A stretch of 26,875 bases of DNA from Aquiflexum sp041751335 (GTDB lineage Bacteria > Bacteroidota > Bacteroidia > Cytophagales > Cyclobacteriaceae): NCBI RefSeq assembly GCF_041751335.1, contig NZ_JBGSXS010000295.1:1-26875 (forward strand), written 5' to 3'. Under the pieces are notes generated by a model. That model was not told the DNA's origin. It saw only the letters and a program-made list of their open reading frames with translations, and did no database searches. A program made the translations under genes and the position numbers. Positions 15,875-24,220 of this stretch are shown piece after piece. Each line of letters opens with the position of its first letter. Position 1 is the stretch's first letter.

Positions 15875-16195
15875 TTATAATTGAGCGTCAAGTTTTTTTG
15901 CCAATACTGCTTTTGGAACTGCCCCAACTTGCTTATCCACTATCTCACCACCTTTGAAGAATAATAAGGTTGGAATACTTCTGATTCCGAATTGTGATGC
16001 TACACCGGGATTAGAATCAACATCTACTTTTCCAATCACTGCTTTTCCTTCATAATCCCCTGCCAATTCCTCTACGATCGGACCTATCATTTTACAGGGT
16101 CCGCACCACTCTGCCCAAAAATCAACTAAGATTGGGTGTTCCGAATTCATGATTTCTTCAAAATTTGCGTCAGTAATTTCTATTGCTTTTGCCAT
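15875..16195 (-). CDS. trxA: Thioredoxin
   Basis: A 106-residue classical thioredoxin, a cytosolic dithiol reductant recycled by thioredoxin reductase. The active site is WCGPCKM with Cys31 and Cys34, preceded by the usual LVDFWAEW strand. The cis-proline loop IRSIPTLLFFKGGE and the buried aspartate (D25) are present. Length is typical. It is a single gene with its own terminator. Being next to selU-selD may be coincidental, although thioredoxin is a general reductant in selenium and sulfur metabolism (inference only). Confidence 0.96.
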   Translation of the reverse strand: MAKAIEITDANFEEIMNSEHPILVDFWAEWCGPCKMIGPIVEELAGDYEGKAVIGKVDVDSNPGVASQFGIRSIPTLLFFKGGEIVDKQVGAVPKAVLAKKLDAQL

Positions 16196-16350
16196 TATAA
16201 TATATTTTTAATTTGTTTCTTGAATTTCTATTTATAATAAGTAAGTAATTGCATTCACTGGTAATAAGTTCCAGAATTGGATTAAATATGATTGATAAAA
16301 TCTATTTCCAATCTAATTTTTCAATTTTAAAATCTCCCAATTTTTCAATC

Positions 16351-19300
16351 CTATATAATCTGATATACCACCTCAGGAATCTGCCCCAAATCATTGATCA
16401 TTTCATTAGAGGGATCCACAGTGAATTTTTTGGACATCAAATCCAAAGTAATATTTTCTTTGCTATCTATAACATTGATATACAGTTTAGCCTCTCCTTT
16501 ATACTTTTGAGTGATTGTTTCCAGTTTTTCCATCAGATCCAAGGTCAGGTCGTCTAGGTCAATGTTGACCCGCAATCCTTTGATCATTTTACCCCTGACC
16601 TCATTGAGTAATATAATAGAGTTGATTTTAAACTCATATTCATTTTCCTTCCATTTGTTGGGATGGACAGAACCTGAAATATAAAGAAACCAACCAGTCA
16701 TGAAATACTCTTTGAATCGAATATAATCATCTCCAAACAGGAAGAAGGTATGCCCACCAAAGTAATCCTCCATGGTCAATGTACCGAAAGGTTTCCCGGT
16801 TTTTGTAGTCCTATGAGCAAATGAAGTCACCATACCTGCTGCTTTGATTTCACCTTTTTTCCTCAAGGAATCCATATCAGGAAATTCGGTCATGGGAGTA
16901 TTTGTAAAAGACTCTATTTCCACCCTAAACTGATCCAAAGGATGCCCGGAAATATAAAGACCTACCACTTCTTTTTCAATATTGAGCTGTTGTAACTGAC
17001 TAAAAGGTTCAAGAGGTGGTACAGTTGGAAGCGGCACTTCCATGCCTGCTCCACCACCGAATAAACTCACCTGAGAACTATCAGCTTCCTGCTGCACCTT
17101 CTGAGCATATTTAACAGCCTTTTCCAATAAATTAGCATCTCCATCAGCCGCTTCTAAGTATTGCCTTCTATGGTGTTCAGGAAAGCAATCAAAGCCTCCT
17201 GCCATCGCCAATGCCTCTAATGTTTTCTTGTTAACTGCCCTTGAATTGACCCTTTTACAAAATTCATAAATATTCTTGTAAGTACCTGATTTTTCTCTTT
17301 CTGCAATAATAGCTTCCACAGCAGCCCCACCAGCACCTTTAATTGCTGCAAGACCAAACCTGATCTGACCTTCTTTGTTGACAGCAAAACCACTGTTTGA
17401 TTCATTAATATCTGGTCCCAACACTGCTATTCCTCCACGCTTACATTCTTCCATGAAAAAAGTCACCTGTGTGATATCATTCATGTTGTTGCTTAACACC
17501 GAAGCCATATATTCAGCAGGATAGTGTGCCTTGAGGTAAGCTGTCTGATAAGCAATCCATGCATAGCAAGTAGAATGGGATTTGTTGAATGCATAAGATG
17601 CAAAAGCTTCCCAATCAGTCCAGATTTTTTCCAGTTTTTTGGAATCATGTCCTTTTGAAGCTGCTTGTTCCACAAACTTAGGTTTCATTTTATCCAAAAC
17701 ATCCTTTTGCTTTTTTCCCATAGCTTTTCGCAAAACATCGGCTTCACCTTTGGTAAATCCAGCAAGCTTTTGAGAAAGCAACATCACTTGTTCCTGATAA
17801 ACAGTGATGCCATAAGTCTCTTCAAGATATTCTTTCATATCTTCAAGGTCATAAGCAATTGGTTCTGTGCCATGCTTTCTCTTGATAAATGAAGGGATAT
17901 AGGCCAAAGGACCGGGCCTATATAATGCATTCATAGCGATCAGATCACCAAAAACCGTAGGTTTAAGATCCCTCATGTGCTTTTGCATTCCCGGAGATTC
18001 ATATTGGAATATACCAACTGTTTCACCCCTTTGAAAGAGCTCATATGTCTTGACATCATCCATAGGAAAGCTGTCCGGATCCAGTTCAATTCCATGTCTT
18101 TGTTTGATAATCTTGACAGCATCTTTGATCAGTGTCAGGGTCTTCAAACCCAAAAAATCCATTTTCAACAGTCCTGCACTTTCCACCACCGAGTTGTCAA
18201 ACTGCGTACAGACCATATCAGAATCCTTAGCCAATGCCACAGGGACATAATCTGTAATATCTCCCGGTGTGATGATAACACCGCAGGCATGAATCCCCAA
18301 ATTTCTTACCGATCCTTCAAGTATGGTAGCCTGATTGATGGTTTTGGACAGTTCATCATGCCCTTTGGAAATGCGGATAAGCTCATCTGCCTTACCCAAA
18401 TCCTCCCCGTTTCCTTTGAGTTTATCGGCGAGCTTTGCCCGATCCTTTGTCAGATCAAAAAGTGCTTTCAATTTGATGTCCGGAACCAACTTCGCCAATC
18501 TATCCGCCTCGGACAAGGGCAAGTTTAAAACCCTTGCTGTATCCCTGATGGCCGATTTGGCTGCCATGGTTCCATAAGTGATGATTTGGGCAACCTGATT
18601 GGATCCGTATTTATTGATCACATAGTCAATGACTTTTTGACGGCCTTCATCGTCAAAGTCAATATCAATATCGGGAAGTGATACCCTATCCGGATTCAGG
18701 AATCTCTCAAATAGTAGATCATAAGCAATTGGATCCACATTGGTGATTCTTGTACAATAAGCAACAGCTGAACCAGCGGCTGAACCCCTACCTGGCCCTA
18801 CAGACACACCCATTTCCCGAGCAGCGCCTGTAAAATCCTGAACAATCAAAAAATATCCAGGATATCCGGTATTTTCAATGGTTGCCAATTCAAAATCAAG
18901 TCTTTCCCTGATTTCATCCGAAAGTTCAGGATATCGTTTTTTCGCTCCTTCATAAGTGAGGTATCTGAGGTAGGCATTCTCTCCTCTTTTGCCTCCATCT
19001 TCCTCATCTAAGGGGTCTTTGAATTCTTCTGGAATATCAAATTTAGGAAGCAATACTTCCCTTGCCAGTTTATAGGTTTCAATCTTATTGACAATTTCAT
19101 TGGTACAGGCAATCGCCTCAGGAAGATCGGCAAAGAGTTTCTTCATTTCTTCAGGACTCTTGAGATAGAATTCATCATTGGGAAATCCATAGCGGAATTC
19201 CCTTCCACGCTTGCCCACATACTTTTTGGGCTTTTCTACCAACTCCCCATCTTTTACACACAACAGAATATCATGTGCCTTGGCATCTACCTTATGATTG

Positions 19301-20637
19301 TAATAGGTGTTATTTGCCGCAAAATATTTGACCCCGTATTTCTCAGCAAAATGAAGTAAAACCTCATTGACCTTTTCCTCCTCAGGAATGCCATGCCTGT
19401 TCAATTCCACATAAAAATCCTCCCTGAATAATTCTTTCCACCAAACAAAAGCTTCTTCCGCTTGGGTATCTCCAACATTCAGAATCAAATAAGGAATTTC
19501 TCCCCAAAGCCCTCCTGTAGTGGCAATCAAATCTCCTTTATACTGTTCCAATAGTTCTCTATCAATCCTGGGCAGATAGTAATATCCCTGAATATTGGCA
19601 TAAGAAGACAACTTAGCCAGATTATGATAGCCAGCTTTGTTTTTGGCCAAAAGAACAGTTTGGTAGCCATCGTCTTTTTGGCTTTTATTATTCCTGTCAT
19701 TGGTCAGATTAAATTCACAACCTATGATCGGTTTGATATCATTGGCCAATGCGGTCTTAACAAAATTAAAAGCCGCCATCATATTGCCATGGTCTGTCAT
19801 GGCTATGGCAGGCATCTTCATCTGCTTGGCCAAGGCAATCATGGCCGGGATTTCTGAGGTGGCCTGCAATACGGAATATTGGGTGTGTGCATGTAAATGG
19901 GAAAAGGGCATATCTGTCATATCGGATATATCCGCTGTTCCCGCTGCTTTCAATACGTCTTTAGCAGCAATTTTTTGCTCGTCTTTTGCATTGGCAAAAT
20001 TGGCGATATCCAGTTTAGGTGCCTCGTAAATGACTTCTGAGGCTTCAATCCCCATTTCAGGTGCCAATACCTTTTGAGTAATCAAACCAAAAAAACATTT
20101 GGCAGTAGCATCTACATCATAAGCCGCATCATGCGCATCTGCAAATCCGTTCCCAAAAAGTCTACGGTGCAGTTCGGTCAAGGTAGGCCATTTGAATTTT
20201 CCCCCTTTTCCTCCCGGCAATGCACAAAATTCGGTGGAAATATCCTTGGTATCCAATTCCTTCATCTCGTGAAGCCTCATGGGAACTCCCTTGCGCAAAA
20301 ATTCAGACCCCACCACATTGATATCAAAACCGATATTGTGTCCGACGAGGTAATTGGCTTTTTCTACATCTTCATGGAATATGGCCAGCACTTTTTCCAA
20401 TTCATGCCCTTCTTTTTTTGCCCTTGCGGTGGATATTCCATGTACTTTTTCCGCATTATACGGAATGGTAAAACCCTCGGGCCTGACGATGAAATTATTG
20501 TTGGAAAGCAACTTGCCTTTGGCATCATGAAGCTGCCAGGCAATCTGAACCAATCGTGGCCAATTGTCCAAGTCGGTCATCGGGGCATTATAATTCCTTG
20601 GTAATCCGGTGGTTTCGGTATCAAAAATAATGTACAT
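16351..20637 (-). CDS. dnaE: DNA polymerase III alpha subunit with fused N-terminal 3'-5' exonuclease
   Basis: A 1428-residue replicative polymerase. Residues 1-190 are a DnaQ-type DEDDh exonuclease: Asp6 and Glu8 in FDTETTGL, Asp105 in HNIGFDIN, His169 and Asp174 in HDAAYDVDA. After a linker, the PHP domain begins at about 245 (HLHAHTQYS with His247/249/251). The polymerase core has the catalytic aspartates Asp656 and Asp658 in PDIDIDFDDEGRQ and GPGRGSAAGS just before it. A helix-hairpin-helix region, the clamp-binding motif QVSLF (1189-1193) and an OB fold (about 1240-1330) follow. The frame extends one TTG two codons upstream of ATG 20637; I prefer the ATG because it begins directly at the exonuclease strand MYIIFDTETTG. 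Polymerase and proofreading are thus in one chain, as in some Bacteroidota DnaE proteins. Confidence 0.96.
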   Translation of the reverse strand: MYIIFDTETTGLPRNYNAPMTDLDNWPRLVQIAWQLHDAKGKLLSNNNFIVRPEGFTIPYNAEKVHGISTARAKKEGHELEKVLAIFHEDVEKANYLVGHNIGFDINVVGSEFLRKGVPMRLHEMKELDTKDISTEFCALPGGKGGKFKWPTLTELHRRLFGNGFADAHDAAYDVDATAKCFFGLITQKVLAPEMGIEASEVIYEAPKLDIANFANAKDEQKIAAKDVLKAAGTADISDMTDMPFSHLHAHTQYSVLQATSEIPAMIALAKQMKMPAIAMTDHGNMMAAFNFVKTALANDIKPIIGCEFNLTNDRNNKSQKDDGYQTVLLAKNKAGYHNLAKLSSYANIQGYYYLPRIDRELLEQYKGDLIATTGGLWGEIPYLILNVGDTQAEEAFVWWKELFREDFYVELNRHGIPEEEKVNEVLLHFAEKYGVKYFAANNTYYNHKVDAKAHDILLCVKDGELVEKPKKYVGKRGREFRYGFPNDEFYLKSPEEMKKLFADLPEAIACTNEIVNKIETYKLAREVLLPKFDIPEEFKDPLDEEDGGKRGENAYLRYLTYEGAKKRYPELSDEIRERLDFELATIENTGYPGYFLIVQDFTGAAREMGVSVGPGRGSAAGSAVAYCTRITNVDPIAYDLLFERFLNPDRVSLPDIDIDFDDEGRQKVIDYVINKYGSNQVAQIITYGTMAAKSAIRDTARVLNLPLSEADRLAKLVPDIKLKALFDLTKDRAKLADKLKGNGEDLGKADELIRISKGHDELSKTINQATILEGSVRNLGIHACGVIITPGDITDYVPVALAKDSDMVCTQFDNSVVESAGLLKMDFLGLKTLTLIKDAVKIIKQRHGIELDPDSFPMDDVKTYELFQRGETVGIFQYESPGMQKHMRDLKPTVFGDLIAMNALYRPGPLAYIPSFIKRKHGTEPIAYDLEDMKEYLEETYGITVYQEQVMLLSQKLAGFTKGEADVLRKAMGKKQKDVLDKMKPKFVEQAASKGHDSKKLEKIWTDWEAFASYAFNKSHSTCYAWIAYQTAYLKAHYPAEYMASVLSNNMNDITQVTFFMEECKRGGIAVLGPDINESNSGFAVNKEGQIRFGLAAIKGAGGAAVEAIIAEREKSGTYKNIYEFCKRVNSRAVNKKTLEALAMAGGFDCFPEHHRRQYLEAADGDANLLEKAVKYAQKVQQEADSSQVSLFGGGAGMEVPLPTVPPLEPFSQLQQLNIEKEVVGLYISGHPLDQFRVEIESFTNTPMTEFPDMDSLRKKGEIKAAGMVTSFAHRTTKTGKPFGTLTMEDYFGGHTFFLFGDDYIRFKEYFMTGWFLYISGSVHPNKWKENEYEFKINSIILLNEVRGKMIKGLRVNIDLDDLTLDLMEKLETITQKYKGEAKLYINVIDSKENITLDLMSKKFTVDPSNEMINDLGQIPEVVYQII

Positions 20638-20662
20638 GCTCAATTGTCAATTTTACGTCTTC

Positions 20663-20694
20663 CAAATTAATACATATAACCCGGAGTGGCTAAA
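20663..20694 (-). promoter_or_regulatory. Candidate dnaE promoter
   Basis: On the minus strand TTTA (complement of 20691-20694) and TTAATTTG (complement of 20663-20670) are separated by 20 bases. Each differs at one position from the -33 TTTG and -7 TAnnTTTG elements, and the spacing is right. Transcription would start roughly 15-20 bases before the dnaE ATG. Confidence 0.35.
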
Positions 20695-20741
20695 CCCGTG
20701 GCGGAAATTGTCGGGAATTAATTTTTGAGATTGAAAAAACA

Positions 20742-20894
20742 ATGAGCTATCAAAAGAAGAATTTAGAAATCCGAATAAATCAAAAAATCCTATATTCAAT
20801 ACCTACAACCCTTCTTGGAAAGTTAGCGATTGACAAAAACCATCAGGAAAAAGGAATCGGGAAAATTCTGCTGATATTTTGCAAAAGACGTTAG
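20742..20894 (+). pseudogene. Remnant of a GNAT acetyltransferase (TacT-like toxin type)
   Basis: A 50-codon frame (ATG 20742, TAG 20892-20894) includes YSIPTTLLGKLAIDKNHQ followed by EKGIGKILLIF. This is the central GNAT block: the strand LLGKLAID, then the acetyl-CoA pyrophosphate loop, here Q-E-K-G-I-G-K for the usual Q/R-x-x-G-x-G/A. The preceding IPTTLLG is characteristic of the TacT-type toxin acetyltransferases that pair with DUF1778 antitoxins. A full protein would be about 160-170 residues; here the front half, including the N-terminal strands, and everything after this helix are missing, and no antitoxin gene is visible. I read it as a decayed gene fragment. A functional 50-residue protein is unlikely because the acetyl-CoA site would be incomplete. 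Confidence 0.6.
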
Positions 20895-20987
20895 TTTAAA
20901 GTTCTTATCCGCATGTTTTCTTATAGGTTTTTAATATGGGCTTCTTTTTATTGTATTGCGCTCCTTAATTTTCTTTGCGTGCACCTT

Positions 20988-21008
20988 AAAATAAGAGTCC
21001 CTTATTTT
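20988..21008. other. Small AT-rich hairpin
   Basis: AAAATAAG (20988-20995) and CTTATTTT (21001-21008) form an 8-bp inverted repeat with a 5-base loop in the gap between the GNAT remnant and the Fic gene. There is little GC in the stem and no T run after it, so terminator function is doubtful. The remainder of 20895-21070 shows no gene. Confidence 0.3.
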
Positions 21009-21070
21009 CAAATCTTTGATTAGATCATTCCTAGCTATGCAAAATAAAATTCACCTTTTTTAAAATAAAT

Positions 21071-21103
21071 AAACGTTTTTCACTTTTTATAAATGTTTTT
21101 CAC
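21071..21103. repeat. Tandem 13-bp direct repeat at the 5' end of the Fic gene
   Basis: AAACGTTTTTCAC (21071-21083) and AAATGTTTTTCAC (21091-21103) differ at one base and repeat with a 20-bp period, nearly two helical turns. The second copy contains the ATG that probably was the original Fic start. It could be a pair of binding sites for a regulator or a chance local duplication. Confidence 0.5.
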
Positions 21104-21130
21104 GGAAGAGCGGTACCTGAGGAAAGCTGG

Positions 21131-22603
21131 TTGGTAGGTTATGGGGCTATTATAGAGGCTTTGCAGTTGGAAATGCCTATGCCTCAGAAACTAACACTTT
21201 TCAGCACAAAAAAAAGGCAATACCAAACAGAAAACTGGGCGGTATATACCTCCAGACATAAACCAGATGACACATTGAACAAGCACCTTGTATTCGCATT
21301 GAAATATGAGGGAATCAATCTGCTGTTTTTCAGAAAACTGTTTGATAACCTAAGTGAAAGTGAGGTGATTGAAATCATCCAATTTGAACCCTTGGGCCAA
21401 TACAGCCGAAGAATTTGGTTTTTATTTGAATGGTTGATGCAAAAATCTTTGGCTGTAGAAAACTTAAGCACTGGAAATTTCATCCCTATTATAGAAGATC
21501 GTCTTCAATTCGGAATAAAGGATGGACCAAAATCCTCCCGCCACAGGATCATCAATAACCTTCCGGGTACGGTTGATTTTTGCCCTTTGATTTTCAGGAC
21601 TGAAAAATTGGAGGGTTATAGCAAGGCCAATTTTGCCGAAGAGCAATCCATATACTTAAGTAAAGTCCGCAAGGATATATTGCAGAGGGCATCTTCATTT
21701 TTGCTTCTTAAAGATTCAAAGGCATCATTTACCATTGAGGGCGAAAGCCCGAAAAGCAAAAGGGCGGCACGTTGGGGACAGACAATCGGTCAGGCAGGGA
21801 TGCGCAATTTATCAAAAGAAGAATTACTTAGGCTTCAGCAGTTGGTGATTGAAAACCCGCGCTTCCTGGAATTGGGATTCCGAAAAAAAGGAGGTTTTGT
21901 AGGAGAACATGACAGGATTACTGTAGAACCTATCCCTGATCATATTTCGGCAAAATGGCAAGATATTGAAATCTTGATCAATGGACTTTTGGAAACAGAA
22001 GCCCATTTAGTGAAAAGTGAAATGGATCCGGTCTTGGTGGCTACTGCCATTTCTTTTGGGTTTGTCTTTATTCATCCTTTTGAAGATGGCAACGGTCGTA
22101 TCCACAGGTATTTGATTCATCACATTTTAAGTAAAATGAATTTTTCGCAACAGGGAATTATTTTACCTGTATCTGCTGCCATATTGGACAAAATCAACGA
22201 CTACAGAAAAGTGTTGGAATCCTACTCAATACCCTTAATGGACATTATCCAATGGGAAGAGACAAAGGACCACAATCTCAATGTCCTAAACCAAACTGTT
22301 GATTATTACAGGTATTTTGATGCTACCAAGCAAGCTGAGTTCCTTTATGAATGTGTAGAAGATACAATCCATCATATCATTCCGGAAGAGGTCGACTATC
22401 TGACAAAATACGATGAGTTCAAAAGATTCCTGGAAGACGAATACGAAATGCCGGACAAACTGATCTCCCTTTTACTGAATTTCCTGGAACAGAACAATGG
22501 CATTTTATCAAAAAGAGCAAGAGAAAACGAATACAAATTGCTCACTGATGGGGAAGTAATCATTATTCAGAATGAGTTTGCAAGAATATTTGAAAAGGAT
22601 TGA
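21131..22603 (+). CDS. Fic family protein (probable AMP transferase), 5' end disturbed
   Basis: Fic proteins transfer AMP or related groups from nucleotides to hydroxyls of target proteins. The core motif HPFEDGNGRIHR is at 315-326 (catalytic His315) and complete. The inhibitory motif SFTIEG (199-204, Glu203) lies before the core, as in class II self-inhibited Fic proteins. The N-terminal part (WAVYTSRHKPDDTLNKHL, then FALKYEGINL) and a C-terminal helical region fit long Fic proteins of about 490-510 residues. The listed start is TTG 21131, but the same frame continues upstream as GRAVPEESW, sequence I expect to be part of the protein, and has no ATG, GTG or TTG before the stop at 21032-21034. 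ATG 21093 would give MFFHGRAVPEESW if one T were added to the five-T run 21096-21100. So the gene may be frameshifted, phase variable or misassembled; in-frame ATGs at 21173 and 21179 remain as alternatives. Confidence 0.85.
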   Translation: MVGYGAIIEALQLEMPMPQKLTLFSTKKRQYQTENWAVYTSRHKPDDTLNKHLVFALKYEGINLLFFRKLFDNLSESEVIEIIQFEPLGQYSRRIWFLFEWLMQKSLAVENLSTGNFIPIIEDRLQFGIKDGPKSSRHRIINNLPGTVDFCPLIFRTEKLEGYSKANFAEEQSIYLSKVRKDILQRASSFLLLKDSKASFTIEGESPKSKRAARWGQTIGQAGMRNLSKEELLRLQQLVIENPRFLELGFRKKGGFVGEHDRITVEPIPDHISAKWQDIEILINGLLETEAHLVKSEMDPVLVATAISFGFVFIHPFEDGNGRIHRYLIHHILSKMNFSQQGIILPVSAAILDKINDYRKVLESYSIPLMDIIQWEETKDHNLNVLNQTVDYYRYFDATKQAEFLYECVEDTIHHIIPEEVDYLTKYDEFKRFLEDEYEMPDKLISLLLNFLEQNNGILSKRARENEYKLLTDGEVIIIQNEFARIFEKD

Positions 22604-22759
22604 GTAGGTTCTCAGTATTTCCTCTCAATACAAAAACCCAAAAAGAAACAAGGAAATTTTATTTCCCAATCCGTATTCCAAATCATCAGCAGCGATGTAT
22701 GAATTGGGCAGATTTGCGATTTGGGTAAAGTCTTTGTTCTTGCTCCCTACTTCAAAAAC

Positions 22760-22799
22760 GTATCTTTTAAGATACAAAAATTACAAATTATTGTATCTT
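22760..22799. promoter_or_regulatory. Three-part inverted repeat upstream of the sialidase-like gene
   Basis: GTATCTT (22760-22766), AAGATACAA (22769-22777) and TTGTATCTT (22791-22799) are one element repeated in alternating orientation. The last two are a perfect 9-bp inverted repeat with a 13-base spacer; the first two are a tight 7-bp inverted repeat with a 2-base spacer. The block ends 23 bases before the sialidase ATG, a fitting place for an operator. No T-run follows, so it is not a terminator. The regulator is unknown. Confidence 0.5.
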
Positions 22800-22822
22800 C
22801 AAAAGTACAATACCGACACACT

Positions 22823-23869
22823 ATGAAGCTGTTCTTTTTTGTGACTCTCCTTTTCCTCTGTTTTGGCACTTTTGCCCAAAACATCAACCTCCAAATCCAA
22901 TCCGATGAATTCATTTTTGGGGATGACCGGCCCTTTACCCAATGTCATGCTTCCTCTATCGAAAGTTTGGGGGAAGGGAATTATATGATCGTATGGTTTG
23001 CAGGCACAAGAGAGAAGGATGATGATGTAGGAATTTGGGTTTCTAAAGGTAGTCCAGGGAATTGGTCCTCACCAAGAATGTTGGTCAAAGTGAGGGAAGA
23101 TGCCCATTGGAATCCTGTACTGTTCCATGCGCCTGATGGGAAACTCTATCTTTATTTCAAAGTGGGCAAGGAAATCGATGATTGGGAAACTTGGGTAATG
23201 TATTCTGAGGATAAAGGTCATTCATGGTCTCAGGCCAAGGAGTTGGTCGAAGGAGACAAGGGTGGCAGAGGACCGGTGAGAAACCATATGTTGGTACTTT
23301 CGGACGGCACTTGGTTAGCGCCTGCTTCCTTAGAGAAAAACAGGGTATGGAATGCTTTTGTAGACCGCTCAGAAGATGGGGGAAATACTTGGCTGAACAC
23401 AGAAACGCTAATTTTTGACCGTAGCATCATCACAGGAGAAGGAGTCATTCAACCTGCACTATGGGAATCCCAACCTGGACATATTCACATGCTGCTGAGA
23501 AGCTCAGCTGGAAGAATAGGGCGAAGTGATTCAAAAGACAATGGGTTTACTTGGTCACCAGTAGAATTGACCAATCTTCCCAATAATAACAGCGGCATAG
23601 ACCTCGTCAAAATCCAAGATGAGGTATTGGCTTTAGTATATAATCCTGTAGCAGGAAATTGGGGCAAACGTTATCCCATGCAGTTGGCCATCTCATTTGA
23701 CAACGGTAATACTTGGCCTATCAAAGAGGTGATCGAATCCGGGGAGGGCAAAAATGAGTTTTCTTATCCCTCCATCATTTATGAAGATGGCCATTTGATA
23801 TTTTGCTATACATGGAACAGGGAAAAGATCAAGTTTATGAAGTTGAAGGTGGATGAAATTGAGCCTTAA
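22823..23869 (+). CDS. Secreted sialidase-like BNR-repeat protein
   Basis: A 348-residue predicted exported protein. The signal peptide is MKLFFFVTLLFLCFGTFAQ, with cleavage probably after FA. The mature protein is a six-bladed sialidase-type propeller with four Asp-box motifs (S-x-D-x-G-x-x-W): SEDKGHSW, SEDGGNTW, SKDNGFTW and SFDNGNTW. The first blade has QCHASSIESLGEGNYMIVWF and AGTREKDDDVGIW, which resemble the 'predicted neuraminidase' group (COG4692) rather than classical GH33 enzymes. I start it at ATG 22823 because the open frame upstream to 22721 begins with TTG and is not signal-like. Sialidase activity is not proven: the arginine triad cannot be verified by eye. It stands alone between the Fic gene and a repeat-filled gap; 22604-22759 holds nothing recognisable. 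Confidence 0.85.
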   Translation: MKLFFFVTLLFLCFGTFAQNINLQIQSDEFIFGDDRPFTQCHASSIESLGEGNYMIVWFAGTREKDDDVGIWVSKGSPGNWSSPRMLVKVREDAHWNPVLFHAPDGKLYLYFKVGKEIDDWETWVMYSEDKGHSWSQAKELVEGDKGGRGPVRNHMLVLSDGTWLAPASLEKNRVWNAFVDRSEDGGNTWLNTETLIFDRSIITGEGVIQPALWESQPGHIHMLLRSSAGRIGRSDSKDNGFTWSPVELTNLPNNNSGIDLVKIQDEVLALVYNPVAGNWGKRYPMQLAISFDNGNTWPIKEVIESGEGKNEFSYPSIIYEDGHLIFCYTWNREKIKFMKLKVDEIEP

Positions 23870-23900
23870 ACAGTATTAAAGGGTATCAAAAAATGTTTTC

Positions 23901-24165
23901 TTGTCATTTCAATCCATCTGTTTATCGAGGAGTCATGTCTATTTGGCCAAATCGGGAAAATAGATTTTTCCTTCGTACCAATGACATAAATCGGAGCAGC
24001 CCGACATGCGTAGGAAGCATCTCATGAGGAGCAGTAAATGATAGAACAAACATAAATAGAACCTCTGGAGATCCTTCGTGCCTCAGGATGACGGCTGCCT
24101 AGCGAGTAACTTGATGTCATTCCTTTTCTGAACATTTTCAAAATGGTAGGGACTCGAAATGACAA
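23901..24165. repeat. Degenerate intergenic repeat element with terminal inverted repeats
   Basis: The element is bounded by TTGTCATTTC (23901-23910) and its exact reverse complement GAAATGACAA (24156-24165). Inside, GCGTAGGAAGCATCTC (24008-24023) is imperfectly complementary to GAGATCCTTCGTGC (24068-24081), and CCTCAGGATGACGG follows. Text of this kind (TCATTTC..., GAGATCCTTCG...CAGGATGAC) is familiar as dispersed, non-coding repeats in Bacteroidota genomes. No open frame of note occurs. It could be a small non-autonomous element or a REP-like hairpin; which one needs a genome-wide comparison. Confidence 0.55.
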
Positions 24166-24220
24166 AGACAATCTTTCTTTCTGATTACATCTTACTTGTT
24201 TTTTCAGGATATTGTTCCCG

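Noticed and set aside
17977..18528. 183-residue open frame on the plus strand inside dnaE
   Set aside because: It is the antisense shadow of the conserved polymerase core; its translation has no recognisable features and dnaE is certain on the other strand.
20678..20705. GC-rich patch upstream of dnaE considered as a tRNA or other RNA gene fragment
   Set aside because: No cloverleaf or T-loop sequence (GGTTCGAATCC-like) could be found around it.
22652..22666. Hairpin GGAAAT-TTT-ATTTCC after the Fic gene
   Set aside because: The stem is only 6 bp with a 3-base loop and no T run follows, so it was not called a terminator.
22721..22822. Upstream extension of the sialidase-like frame from a TTG start
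   Set aside because: The extra 34 residues precede a clean signal peptide starting at ATG 22823 and cover the inverted-repeat promoter region, so the extension is not part of the protein.
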